In this document: positions 32,482-44,685 of the stretch, in pieces
Numbering within the stretch: the first letter of the stretch is position 1
How the letters are laid out: every line of letters starts with the position of its first letter
Assembly: GCA_030180135.1 (NCBI GenBank)
Contig: CM058231.1
Span: 50,726,235 to 50,790,234, forward strand
Origin: Orychophragmus violaceus
Taxonomy: Eukaryota; Streptophyta; Magnoliopsida; Brassicales; Brassicaceae
Direction of reading: 5' to 3'
Length of the DNA stretch: 64,000 bases
Position numbers and translations under genes: made by a program
Notes under the pieces: generated by a model
What the model was told of the DNA's origin: nothing
The model's input: only the letters and a program-made list of their open reading frames with translations
Database searches by the model: none

Positions 32482-33856
32482 TTGTTTTCAGATCTGATTC
32501 TTCCTAACCCGAACATTAAAAATCTCGTATCTTTCTGACCGTGAGGAATCTGAGAAATTCTAGACCTCCATCACGTTCCTCTCGACGAGACGAAGCCTTA
32601 GCCATCAACCTCGCCTCCATCCGGCTCCGGACGCGCCCGCACGCGCCAGTAAAAAACCCACGTGTGGATCTGACGCGCCGCCGTCGCCGGAGTCACGCGC
32701 CGCCGCCGTCCGCCGGGAGCCACCGCCGTCTGCCGCCGTACGCCGCCGACCGAAGCCGTCACCTATCGCCAGAGCCGCCACCGAGTCAACTCGGCCGGCG
32801 ACCGAGTCGACTCGGTTGACCGGGTTGGGTCAGCGTTGAGCGGGTCGGACCGTTGACCGTTGACCGGCCCGGTCTGGTTCGGTTTATTTTGGTTTAATCC
32901 GGTTTTCTAATTTCAATTCTTAATTTCAATTTTGATTTCAAATCCCGGTTTAGGTCGTTAGCTGGTTGAACTGGTTATTTTCAATTGATCATAACTAGCT
33001 CATACTAAGCCCGATTTTAGCGAAACGAAATCCTAATCCACTCGAATTTTCCGGCTCTTTCCAGATACAATGTCCGTTCGGGATAATGGAGCTTCTAAAT
33101 TACGTTTTGCCCCTTCTTTGGACAAGGTGTGGACCAGTTGTGATCTCCCTTGCTCTTCCGGGCGTGAGTCCTTTGTTAATACGATCTTTCCTAGGTAGCG
33201 TAGGATAGTAAGGTACCTGATGTGATTGATTGTGGAACGTAGAATTGCTAGGATATCGCTGAAAATAAAAATGTTGACTGTACGTGACGGACATGTGTGA
33301 ACTAGAATTGTGGTAGGGCCCCCGAAAGGGTGTTGTGTGGCAGGGCGTGTATAACGAGTTTTGGTACGCGCCCTTGAGGTCGTCGGAAGGGGGTCTTGGC
33401 CAGCCCCCAAGAGGAATGGCCAACGAGACGAAGAGGATTGGCCGTGGGCCGGGTTGTGTGGGCTTTTGGGCTGGGAGGTGTTCATGAGTGTGAAAGCACG
33501 AGTGGACGTTAGTATTGTGTGGTGAAGCCTTCGGGCGTGATTGCAAGGTGATATTAACTTAGAATTCATTCTTGTAGTTGTGTGGCATAAGCCGGGATTG
33601 CAGGTTCCTTAAATCCGCCCTCGCTGGGTAATTTTGTTTGAAACAATTACTCAGTCTTCTTCCCTTTCCTTGTTCCCATTTTCTTGCAGGTCCGGATGAG
33701 GAATTGATTCGATCATGTGACGTCATTGGTGGCTTTGAACATGAAGGAGGCACCTGGGACCTGGAACAAGTTGGGATGGCATCCCGGTTGGACCGAATTC
33801 GGTTCAACGGGTGCCTTACTGCCGCTTCCCCGGTTCGCCGGGAAACGGGTGTTACA
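32482..33856 (+). repeat. Element C2 5' LTR (lacks first ~251 bp)
   Basis: Starts at the duplication junction and ends GGGTGTTACA. The GC-rich block is at 32541-32819. Confidence 0.88.
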
Positions 33857-35598
33857 ATTTGGTATCAGAGCCTAGGTTTAAATCTCCCAGCTCCGTCTTG
33901 GGAGATCAGCTTCTGTTGTTTACCCAAAACCTATGTTTTCAAACTTTTCAAAGTGTTTGCTAATTTTTTTATTAAAATGGTTACTTTGCGAAAGGCTTTT
34001 TCAAGCACCAATTATATCCTTGATTGTTCTCCACACCGGTCCTAGTCTAGATAGAACTTCTCCTTGCAGATTGGGGCCAGTGTCTTCAAACTTAGTGGTG
34101 CTACAGCCCTTAAGATGTGTGCTGGATGTATGTTGGGATGTATGTTGCGGTGTGCGCCTACAGGGCAGTCAGTACTATTGGGGTGAGTGTGGGGGTAATC
34201 GTCTGTTCAGAGTGTTATTCAACCAAGCGTGCGAGGGCGATCTGAACGTGGAGACGGGTGATCAGGATGTGGAGACGATCACCGGAGAGACTACTGCGGG
34301 AGTGTAGCAGAGAGATGCAAGAGTTACAGGAAGTTCTAGAAGAGTTGCAAGAGGCGTCGGGGAAGTTTCAAGGAGTACTGCTAGAGGTCGATGGAAAGAC
34401 CGGATTGCAAGAGGTCGACGGAAAGACCGGATTACCAGGAAGCCATAGGAAGCGGCGGAGTTCGAATTGGAATAAGCGGCAAGAGTTGTTCGTGGTGTTT
34501 GGTGCAAAAGGAGCATTTGGAAACTGTCCAAATCTATTCCAAGTATGGAATCTTGGAATCGGTTTGTGACATCAACTTCAATGAGTTATCGACGGCTCGT
34601 TGGAAGATTGATCAGGCTGGAAGCTGGAGGAGATCTTAGTGGCATGGCGGGCTCGAGATTCAACGGTGGAACCGGAAAGGAAACGGTTTGCCTCGGAGTT
34701 CTTTGTGGACTACTGGAGTAGCTAATGGAGCACTTCAAGAGGGAAATAGATCACAAAAGCATTGGGAAAGTGACATTGTGGCATTTGGAATTGCCTAGTC
34801 AGCTGGAATTCTGTAATTGCAAGCTCAAGGGAAACCCAAGGGAAAAGTGTTAGGAAAACACTATGGCGGATTGGCAAGAAGCTGCAAGGGAGAGCAAAGG
34901 ATGGGAAGTGTAACCAGGGAAGGAAACCCAAGGGATGGTGTTTGGAAAGCACTACATCTGGATCACAAGGTAGGAAACCTTGAGCTGAAAGTCAGATTGG
35001 AAACCGGTCTGGGAATCAGAGTGCGCAGCGGAAGCGTGGTAGGTCATTCCCAACAAGTCACATTGGAAGTCGGTTCGGAAATCAGAGTGCGCAGCGGAAG
35101 CGCGGTGGGTTGTTTCCCACAAGTCAGGTAGCCATAATGGACATGGTTAACCTCATCGTTCACCAAGTAAAAGCAAGGATGGTGGTTTATACGACAGTCA
35201 ACACCATAGTGCACGGTAATGGAAACCGTTGAGGAGAACTGGATTGAAGCGGAGCATCTCATTCAAGTATGAGAACCACTAGAGGGATGAGTGTTGTTTC
35301 TAAATGTTAGGGACCCACCCTAATGGACATGGGCGGTACCATGTGACGTTTGGTGTTGCATTCTGGAATTACTGTTGGATTGGTAACAAGAGAAGGACAA
35401 TTCAGAGCGTGGTTGGAAAAAAGGGGGGGGGGGGTGGAGAAGCAGTCTTCAGGATTCAAGGACAAGATCTTTTAAAGCGAGCAAGCGTTCAAGTTCAGTT
35501 CGGTCAGCGAAGTTGCGGAGCGGCCGTTGGTAAGGAGCTGCAGTGGAGAACTCTCGCCACAGAATTCGGGATGAATTCTTTTAAGGGGGGGGGGGATT
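33857..35598 (+). mobile_element. Element C2 internal region (uninterrupted, about 1.74 kb, non-coding)
   Basis: PBS TGGTATCAGAGC at 33859-33870, PPT poly-G at 35584-35595, and a second poly-G run at about 35419. It shows the joined form of the interior that in C1 is split by elements 2 and 3. The longest sense ORFs (33638-34045, running in from the LTR, and 34258-34569) have no known domain. Confidence 0.87.
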
Positions 35599-36710
35599 TG
35601 TAATGGCCCTGGCCCAGCCCATATTAAAATTTTCTAAAAAGAAGGAGAAAGCACAGCCCAAACCCAAAATCCCATTACCTTTTTCCCAAAACCCTAGATC
35701 TCACCTTATAAATATGTGCCTCCTCCTTTAGAAAATGATAAAGAAGAAGCCTCCAGCGAAGCTCTGCCCATTCCGCGTCGCAGCCACCACCCCCAGAGAC
35801 CAGATCTAGGGCTTCTCCATCGTTTGGTGTTGTAGGTAATCCCGAAAACTTTTTTTCAAATCTGATTCTTCCTAACCCGAACACTAAAAGCCTCGTATCT
35901 TTCTGACTGTGAGAAATCTGGAAAATTCGAGACCACCATCGCGTTCCTCTCGACGAGACGAAGCCTTAGCCATCAACCTCGCCTCCATCAGCCTTCGAAC
36001 GCGCCCGCACGCGCCAGTTGAAGACATGCGTGTGGATCTGACACGCTGCCGTCACCGGAGTCACGCGCCGCCGCCGTCCGCCGGGAGCCGCCTCCGATCG
36101 GAGCCGCCACCTGTCGCCAGAGCCGTCGCCGAGTCAATTCGGCCGGCGACCGAGTCGACTCGGTTGACCGGGTTGGGTCAGCGTTTACCGTTAACCGGTC
36201 CGGTCTGGTTTGGTTTATTTTGGTTTAATCCGGTTTTTTAATTTCAATTCTTAATTTCAATTTTGATTTCAAATCCCGGTTTAGTTCGGTTTAGGTCGGT
36301 TAGGTGGTTGAACTGGTTATTTTCAATTGATCATAACTAGCTCATCCTAAGCCCGATTTGAGCGAAACGAAATCCAAATCCACTCGAATTTTCCTCCTCT
36401 TTCCATATCCAATGTCCGTTCGGGATAATGAAGTTTCTAAATTACGTTTTTGACCCTTATTTGGCCAAGGTGTGGACCGCTTGTGAACTCCCTTGCTCTA
36501 TTCAATTCCGGGCGTGAGTCCTTTTCTAATACCATCTTTCCTAGGTAGCGTAGGATAGTAAGGTACCTTATGTGATTGATTGTGGAACGTAGAATTGCTA
36601 GGATATCGCTGAGACTGAAAATGTTGATTGTACATGATGGACATGTGTGAACTAGAATTGTTGTAGGGCCCCCGAAAGGGTGTTGTGTGGCAGGGCGTGT
36701 ATAACGAGTT
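35599..36710 (+). repeat. Element C2 3' LTR, truncated after 1,112 bp
   Basis: TGTAATGGCCCTGG start and a TATA region CTTATAAATATG near 35704. Same truncation point as C1. Confidence 0.88.
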
Positions 36711-37056
36711 CTTCTCTATAAGGATCTTCAAAGTCAGATTGATCCGCCCATGCTTTCTCTTGCCTTGACTTGCATTGTACTTCATCTTGGTAAGGGTCTG
36801 GAGGTTCTGGTTCAGGTTCTCCATCATTAAATTCCTCTTCATAGTTTGTGCTATAAAAGTCCTCTCCATGTACTTCTTCTTCAAGCTCGGATCCTTCCTG
36901 ATCATGCTCAGCATTTGCATCTAAGCTAGCTTCTGATGCTGCTTCTTCTTTCCAAGATGCTTCAGAGAACTCTTCTTCTCCATTCCATGAGTGATCTTCA
37001 TCACCCCAATCAACCTCTGAGGTAGTGTAGACACTTTCTCCATCTTCATCATCCAT
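36711..37056 (-). pseudogene. Gypsy gag N-terminus, acidic (copy 2, open frame)
   Basis: ATG at 37054-37056 begins MDDEDGESVYTTSEVDWGDE and stays open for about 115 codons of Glu/Asp/Pro-rich sequence before running into antisense C LTR, which adds about 20 unrelated residues and a stop at 36652. Truncated gag-like ORF with no catalytic motif. Confidence 0.5.
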
Positions 37057-37732
37057 TGATTCCTGTAAACAAATTCTAAGGCTGTATGAATAGGTTCAAA
37101 AGAAAACTATATGAAACAGACTCAAATTTTTCTAATTCCCAATGAAAATAAAAGGACGTATCAAAGTATTCAAATAAAACAATATGGAATAATGCAGAGA
37201 ATTCGATTTTGCAGGTTTAAGAAACAAAACTTTTACACTTTCCTTTAGTTTTTAAATCCCCACACGTTTTTGCCTTATAATGGAAACAAGAATACTAGTT
37301 TTTCAAAACTTTTTTAAAAGGAGCCTTTGATTTTACTAAAAAAATTCGAAATCAATGAGAATAAGGAAATAAACACTTTCTGAGATTAAAACCTAATAGA
37401 AACTAAATCTAGCTTATAAAAAATTCTTCTTCTTTCTTATATTTTTCTGGTTTTTTTTCCGGAAATAAGAGCAATAAGTACACAACTTTGAAAAACTAAC
37501 GCAAATACACTTTTGTTTTGGTTTTTGGTTTATGAGATGCAAGACAAATAGTATGGGATGCAAGCAAACTGATTTTCTTTTTGGTTTTTAGATGCAGAAA
37601 CAAATCACAGAAACTTAACTTGATGCAAATGACTTTGTTTTTGAGTTTTCTTTTGAGTATGCAAACAAATGAAATAGGATGATAAACAAAGTAGAATGAA
37701 AAGTCAAAACAGAATGATAAAAGAAATAAAAA
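37057..37732 (-). other. AT-rich Gypsy leader and left arm of inverted repeat (copy 2)
   Basis: Counterpart of 26383-27046. No gene. Confidence 0.55.
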
Positions 37733-37754
37733 GAAGTTTTTATAAGTTAGATTC

Positions 37755-37955
37755 AGTTTCTATTAGGTTTGATGCCCTCATCAGTATGGAAGGTAAGTAC
37801 CTGAACTTGGTCCAAGGCCACAAGACGGTCCGTGAGTATGAGGCAGAGTTTGACCGTCTTAGACGTTATGTGGGACGGGACGTTGAGGATGAGCAAGCAC
37901 AAGTTCGATGGTTCCTTCGCGGCCTGAAAGTGGAACTACCCACTGTTCGGTTTGC
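37755..37955 (+). pseudogene. Stray plus-strand Gypsy gag fragment (copy 2)
   Basis: Same piece as 27090-27286, with YEAEFDRLRRYVG and WFLRGLKVELP. Confidence 0.7.
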
Positions 37956-39804
37956 TCTGAAACAATGGTTCTTGGAACTCCATGCAACTTATCAACTTCC
38001 TAAAAGAATATATCAGCTATCTGCACAACATCATTAGTTTTGTTGCAAGCAATAAAATTAGCCATTTTAGAAACCTGTCAACAATTACAAAGATGGAATC
38101 CTTGTTGTTGATCTTGGGCAGTCCTAAAACCAAATCCATTGAAATGTCCACCCATCGTGTGTTAGGAATTGGTAAAACCATATATAAACCACATGGATGT
38201 AACCTCGATTTGGCTTTTGGACAAGTGATGCATTTTTCACAGAACCTCTCCACATCTCTCTTCATGTGTGGCCAAAAGAAATGTTCCTTCAGAACACTAT
38301 AGGTCTTGTCTCTGACAAAATTCCCCATCAAACTTCCTCTATGAGCTTCTATGGTGATCACCTCTTTCATGGATCCTTGTGGTATGCACAACCTCTTCTA
38401 CTTGAACAGGAAACCATCTTGCTGATAAAACACTTCAATTGCTGCCTTAGATGTCTTCTGGTATATGTCCTTGAATTCTGGATCATCAACATACACGCCT
38501 TTGATGTGTTCAAACCCCATGATCTTGGACTCCGTTGTTGATATGAGAGCATGGCGGCTGGATAATGCATCTGCCACAATGTTTTCTTTCCTCTTCTTGT
38601 ACTTGATCATATATGGAAAAGATTCTATGAATTCCAACCACCTTGCGTGCCTTTTATTAAGACTGGACTGTCCTCTTAGGTGCTTTAGAGTCTCATGATC
38701 TGTATAAATCACAAAATCTGAAGAAAGCAAATAGTGTTGCCAAGTTTCTAGTGATCTTACCAGGGCATATAACTCTTTTTCATAGGTGGGTTACTTGAGT
38801 GTTAAATCATGGAGCTTCTCACTGAAGTAAGCTACTGGTCTGCCTCCTTGTGTCAACATTGCACCTATTCTTGTACCTGAAGCATCACATTCAATCTCAA
38901 ACATCTTATCAAAGTTAGGAAGTACCAACACTGGTGCATTGGTGAGACTGGTTTTGAGCCGTGTGAATGCTTGCTATGGTGCTTAAGTTCTTAACAAACC
39001 TTTTGTAGAATCTTGCTAATCCGTGGAAACTTCTTACATGTCCGATTGTTGTAGGTGTTGGCCATTCTTGGATATCCTTGATCTTCTCATCCACCTTAAG
39101 TCCCCGTGAACTTACAACAAATCCTAGGAATACCAATTGATCAGTGCAAAATATGCATTTCTTTAAATTTGCATAAAGACCTTCTATTCTAAGTGTTTGC
39201 ATAGCATGTTCTAGATGTTTAATATGATCATCTAAGTAGTGGCTATAAATCATGATGTCAATGAAATATACTACCACAAACTTGCAAATAAAAGCTCTTG
39301 TGAGAGAGAATGGCATGACAAGCCATTCCTACAACCCTTGATGGGTTGTGAATGATGTTTTCCACTCATCGCCTTCTTTCATTCTGACTTGGCGATATCC
39401 ACCCTTCAAGTCTATCTTGGAGAATATGGTGGCTCTACTTAACTCATCCAGCATGTCATCCAGTCTTGGAATGGGATGTTTGTACTTGATTGTAATGTTG
39501 TCGCTGGTCCTACAATGAACACACATTATCCATTTACCATCGTTCTTTGGAACTAGCAGAAATGGTGCGGCACATGGACTCAATCTCTCCCCGATGTATC
39601 CCTTTGACCTAAGCTCCTGACTTGCTTTCTTAGCTCCTTAGCCTCTTCTGGATTCACTCTATAAGCTGGTATGTTAGGAAATGGAGCTCCTGGTACCGAG
39701 TCAATTTGGTGTTCAATGCCTTTCAATGGTGGAAGCCCAGCTGGTATGTTTTCTTGAAACACATCCTTGAACCTTTCCAATAGCTCAGGCATGGCCATAG
39801 GGTG
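37956..39804 (-). pseudogene. Chromovirus-type Gypsy pol fragment F1 (copy 2): RT-RNase H-integrase
   Basis: Counterpart of 27287-29135 with the same blocks (39580-39822, 39329-39583, 38915-39316, 38398-38730, 38017-38391), the same stops and the same YFIDIMIYS replacement. Only single-residue differences are seen. In this copy the upstream gag-protease part of the element is preserved beyond element E (44686-46400). Confidence 0.9.
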
Positions 39805-39809
39805 TTCCT

Positions 39810-42423
39810 TGTAACACCCCAACCCGTTCTACGGACAATAGAAGGCCAGAGATGTCACAATGGTCAAATACCGCGAACGTTCCAGCTGTCCCCAAGCTCA
39901 GGCCGGCCCATCCGTGATATCTGACCTACCTCTTGGTCATAGCCTAAGGCTTGACAAACCATACTACGACTTCGAGTTGTGTTAGTTCAGACTAAACTCA
40001 TATCATGGAACCGTGGAGTTAAAGAAAACACGTTATATTAATACTAAAAAGGATTTATTACAAAATGTTACCCAAACCATACAATTTATTGAGCTCGAGT
40101 CGAAAATCTTACATAGTACAAACTCCACATTCTTCACGCTCACAACCGAGACTATGCCGCCGGCCTAACTCCCGAACTTCTAGCCCGTCTATGGTTTCCT
40201 GCGGGAAAATAGTTGTATAATGAGCAACCATATGGGTTACCCAGTGAGTCCAGGACCCTTTATCATGCATTAGTGCCCAACCCGTCCCAATAGCCGAAGC
40301 CCAATGCAATAAACAACATAATCGTCTCACATGCACAGACAAGCAATAACAACATCAAAGATATGCACAATGCGGAAGCATATAAATGACAATGCAAACA
40401 TGATCAACAACATGAATGCAATACGCTAGTCCATTCTCTCTAGACTTGACCAAAACAATCACAATGCATAACACGATCCCTATCGTGAATGCCAACACCC
40501 GTGTAGACTCTCTAGACTTACTCCTGCGTGAGCCCCAAATGCACCGGCACCACCACCCTTTCTCTCTCGTGACTACTCGCAACCATTCACCACAAAGGAT
40601 CATTGTTCGAGCATCACACCCGTTACTGGGACCTATCCCTCGGGTTCGTGTCGTCACACGATTCTCGGCCATAGAAGTGACCAAAGTAACCCTCCGAGCC
40701 TGCTCCGAATACACGAAGACTTCACAATAAGGGTCACCGATAGCATTTACCTAGAGTATCTACCCATACTCTAGGATGCACGTCCTAGAACAATATTACG
40801 CATGTTCTAGAACCAACTAACGTCCAACCTGCATGCATCACTCAACATGCGGTTAGCACAAAACACACAAGCTGGCCCGTAGTATCCAACGATCACATAC
40901 GGACACATGCATCACACAATGCAAGTAACTTAGACTGCATGATAACCACACATGCATCTAATTTCTTACACACACATCACACGGTGTAGGGTCTTGCAAA
41001 GAATCCGAAAATCACGGCAGCCATTACAACTGTCTCTAAAAACGGAAGGGAGACTCGCGTGGATCAATAACTTCACGGAGCTACCACATCCTCACCCATA
41101 CGGGAAAACCTCTTTTCCAACAAACATTTCCGAGTGGATCCCCATACATTCCCGTACTTATCACATTCCATTTCCGAGTCGGTTCCCTAACCGATCCCTT
41201 ACTTACCACAATACGAATGCCACCCCAATGTCAATGATTTACCACACAGTCAAAGAGAAACATGCATAATAACCAATAAACCATGCATGCAACATTACTC
41301 AATGAATCTACCACCTAGAATTAAAGAGATTAACAAGCTACACCACCACAATCAAGCATGCATCAATCACCATAACAATCACGGATAAAACCTCCACAAA
41401 ACACAGTTAACAACACAAAAACGTGTTTAAGGATGAATAGTCCGAGTATTCCAATTCTTAAGACAAGACCTGCACGCAAATCCGTTAGTCCTAGCTACCG
41501 GGACTCACCCGTTCCGCAGCCCGCTCCCTAACTCCGAGAATTTCCCCGCTAAATCTAGAACTGAAGATCTAAATAAGTCGGAGTCTAAAGAAAATAAGCT
41601 AAAGATGGCTGGAATTACTCATATCTGCGGCTTACCGACACCCTGAGGCTTAATCCAAACGTCCCGTCCCGTTCTCCCGCTCTGTCCCGTGCTTAAACCT
41701 CCCAAAACTCACTTTCTCTCTCTAACCCATCACTTTCTCTCTCTAGATTTTGTTACAAAGTTCAGAAAAGAGTAAAATGGGTTTATGGGAGCTGGGTATT
41801 TATAGATGGCCATGGGAAGGTTAGTTGGCGACAAATGGCGTCCATGCGGACAGGCTATGCATGCCTTGGGCCATGTGTGGTCGTCCAGCCATGCACGGCG
41901 ACAGCTGGTCTGGTCATGCACAGCGACAGCTGGGTCGTCCATGCGTGGTGACAGGTCGTCCGCGCATGCACCCGACCACCCGTCCGTTCGTTCGTACGAT
42001 CGCCCGACGCCCGATCACACGACCCGATACGTCCGTCCTCGACCATTCTCGACCCGATACATCCGTCCTCGACCATTCTCGACCTGATGACCATTTTTAT
42101 CGACCCAAAAAAATTCTAACTCGACCTTTGTTCCCAAAATCCTCCAAAATGATGATCCACATTCATTCCCAACAATTTATCAATTTCGGGAAGGTCCTTA
42201 TCACGACTTTAACCCGACTTCCAGCCATACTTGGATATCTTTCGATCTGTACAGTCTTTTCACACTCCTCTTCGACCAACACTCTTAAAATGTAGTTTCT
42301 AACCAATGCTGAAAGTTTCAGACAATTCTGACAACTTTTAATTTTTGGCCGTTCTTCGTATGTTCCCTCTCGGCCGGTCATATCCCTCATCGGCCGTTCT
42401 ACTTCTTCGGTAGGGTTATTACA
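39810..42423 (-). repeat. Element E1 3' LTR (2,614 bp), copy 2
   Basis: Same length as 29141-31754. TATA box on the minus strand at 41795-41806. Confidence 0.87.
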
Positions 42424-44485
42424 TTCTACCCCCTTAATAGAATTCGTCCCTGAATTCTAATACTTGAAGAAAACACCACACTCCCGCTGAGCTAATACCA
42501 CCATCTTCGTTAACACTAGTCCTTACGTCTCATCTTCTTTTCATCTCTTAGTGTGGTTCAGTACTTTCCAAGGTTCTAAGCCGTAGCTCCAACTACCATC
42601 ACGTTACTGCCTCTTGATACACGTCGTTCTCATCTCCTCCTTCATCGGACCCCTTTCCGACTTACAAACTTCTGGTTCTTCTCTCTATGGCAATGCCCCT
42701 CGGTTTTTCATTTGTTTCACTATCTCTTATTTCTTTAACATCATCTCGCTAGGTTTTTCCCCCATATTTCTTTCTCATTTTCTTTCTTTGCTCTTTGCCC
42801 TTGATCTCTCACACACAAATGTTTCTACTCTTGACCATAGTTTCATTCCTTTGCTCTGTTGTGATCTTCCGCACCCAACTATCCTCCTTTGTGCTCAGGA
42901 CACTATGTCCTTTGCATATGAGTACAGAGTAACGTCTCCTTATATACTCTTCATGCCTTTCTTTCTTGGTCTCCACCATATTCCTCAAACTGATTTTGCT
43001 TTGGGTTCATAATAACTGTCACTCTTAATCACTCTACATCTGTTGTCTCTTTGCTTGAGACCCTTCATTCTTGTTCCATCTTCCTTGTACCTCTATTGGC
43101 TGCTACCGTTCTCTAGCCTGTCTTGTGTACAGTTTCCCCTTCTTAGTCGTTCCTCCTTGTAACGTTAGTAGTGTGGCTATTTTTTTACTGTCTTCTCCTA
43201 GTTCGAGATTTCCTTCTCCCGACGGCCATCCTTTGAATCTTGGTTAGCTCCTCTTAGCAAATTACTTCCTTGTCTTGTCCATCTTTCCTCTCTCAATGTC
43301 TTGTCCTTTTCCGCGTCTCGGTCTTCGCCCTTATCCTTCTTTGGTTTCTCCTTTGTACCCATCCTTGCTCTCATGGACGTTGTTCCTTACTCTCTGGACC
43401 TTGCTTCCATTCACATTATCGGTCTTTACCCTTGTCTCCTTGGCGACCTTCCTTACACTTCCTACCTTCTTAATCTGATGATCCCTCTCACGGTCTTGGT
43501 TGATACTCAATGTCTTCATAGCCTTCTCTCTATCAAGAACTTCAGATCTTCTTCCTCAACCGTTCCACACGTTTTCGGTCCATGCCTTTGGATGATCATC
43601 CTTAATGACTTTGTTGCCTAGGTACCTACTCCACGTTTCCTTTTGCTGAAACAATGAATTTGTTGCATTTCTGTAGAGGCCGTTCATTCTCCTATATCCC
43701 AAGTTTCACCTTTGGACTGTCTTTGCGTAAACTTCTTCTTCTCATCACCTTGAACGTCTGGACTTCTTCTCTCCTCGCTGCACGCTCCCTTGTCATGGCC
43801 TAACTCCTCTTAATCATGACCTGCCCTCAACGTCTTTCTTTGGATCAAAATCATCGAGCTTCCTCTACCTTTTGATGACCCTTAGTCCGCAGTTCCTAAC
43901 CCACTCCTTTCTTCCTTTGATCCTTCTTTGGGTACACCATCATATGACCAAACCACCACCATCGATTCCACCATTTGTAGCTTGGTCTTAGCTTCTTGAA
44001 TACACACCAAAGGAATTCCTTTCTCGTTGTCTCCGTTGTTGGTTTATAATCGATCTCCGTTTCTTGGTTCAAGGCCGGACTCCGATGGCCGAAACCTTCC
44101 TGAACACTATTCTTCTTCATCTCTCCAAGTTGTTTCCTAAAGTGGAACCCGACTTCATGGTTGGCCACGTCATGCTCCAAAACGTCCCGTGATGGGATTC
44201 TATCCCCTTCTCTTCCTTACTCTACTAAGGAATACCCGTCACGCAATACCTTGCCTTCTTGGACGTGGATAAGACGATTGCCTCATCCGTTCCTTCCATT
44301 AAGTTCACCTAACTTCAATGAGTTCATCCCCTGTCCTGATCATGGTAAAGACTTCTCCTAAGTCGTTCCTTTACCACTCATAAATTATGATTTCAGACTG
44401 CCTTGGTGTGAACTCCTCTCCATAAGCGCCACCTCTTGTCCTGTCCTTAATCACCATTCGTAACCACTGGTCAGCTTCTTGCCAA
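42424..44485 (-). other. Element E1 interior
   Basis: 2.06 kb, pyrimidine-rich on the plus strand (CTTC-rich). ORFs such as 43301-43621 and 43896-44180 have no recognisable domain. I see no gene. Confidence 0.7.
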
Positions 44486-44680
44486 ACTTGGATATCTTTC
44501 AATCTGTGCAGTCTTTTCACATTCCGCTTCGACCAACACTCTTAAAATGTCGTTTCTAACCAATGCTGAAAGTTCCAGACCATTCTGACAACTTTTAATT
44601 TTTGGCCGTTCTTCGTCTGTTCCCTCTCGGGCGGTCGTATCCCTCGTCGGCCGTTCTACTTCTTCGGGAGGGTTATTACA
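44486..44680 (-). repeat. Element E1 5' LTR remnant (195 bp)
   Basis: Matches 42229-42423 with roughly ten or more differences, many more than separate the two duplication copies, so E1 is older than the duplication. Confidence 0.85.
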
Positions 44681-44685
44681 GTCCT

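Larger units (their letters stand above)
32482..43141. repeat. Tandem segmental duplication, copy 2
   Basis: Second copy of the 10.7-kb unit, lacking Copia elements 2 and 3. Sequence to the right of 43141 continues element E and is found once only. Confidence 0.9.
39810..44680 (-). mobile_element. Element E1: non-coding Gypsy-type element, TSD TTCCT/GTCCT
   Basis: 4,871 bp inserted in the pol-protease boundary of F1. Left (3') LTR 39810-42423, interior 42424-44485, right (5') LTR reduced to its outer 195 bp (44486-44680). The flanks TTCCT (39805-39809) and GTCCT (44681-44685) match an imperfect target duplication, and F2 shows the uninterrupted site near 50648. The PBS is missing with the inner part of the 5' LTR. 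The interior has no gag or pol motif. Confidence 0.85.

Noticed and set aside
43270..43621. Hydrophobic Leu/Ser-rich ORFs resembling membrane segments
   Set aside because: They come from a CTTC/CTCT-rich tract. Three frames give similar peptides, which shows composition rather than coding.
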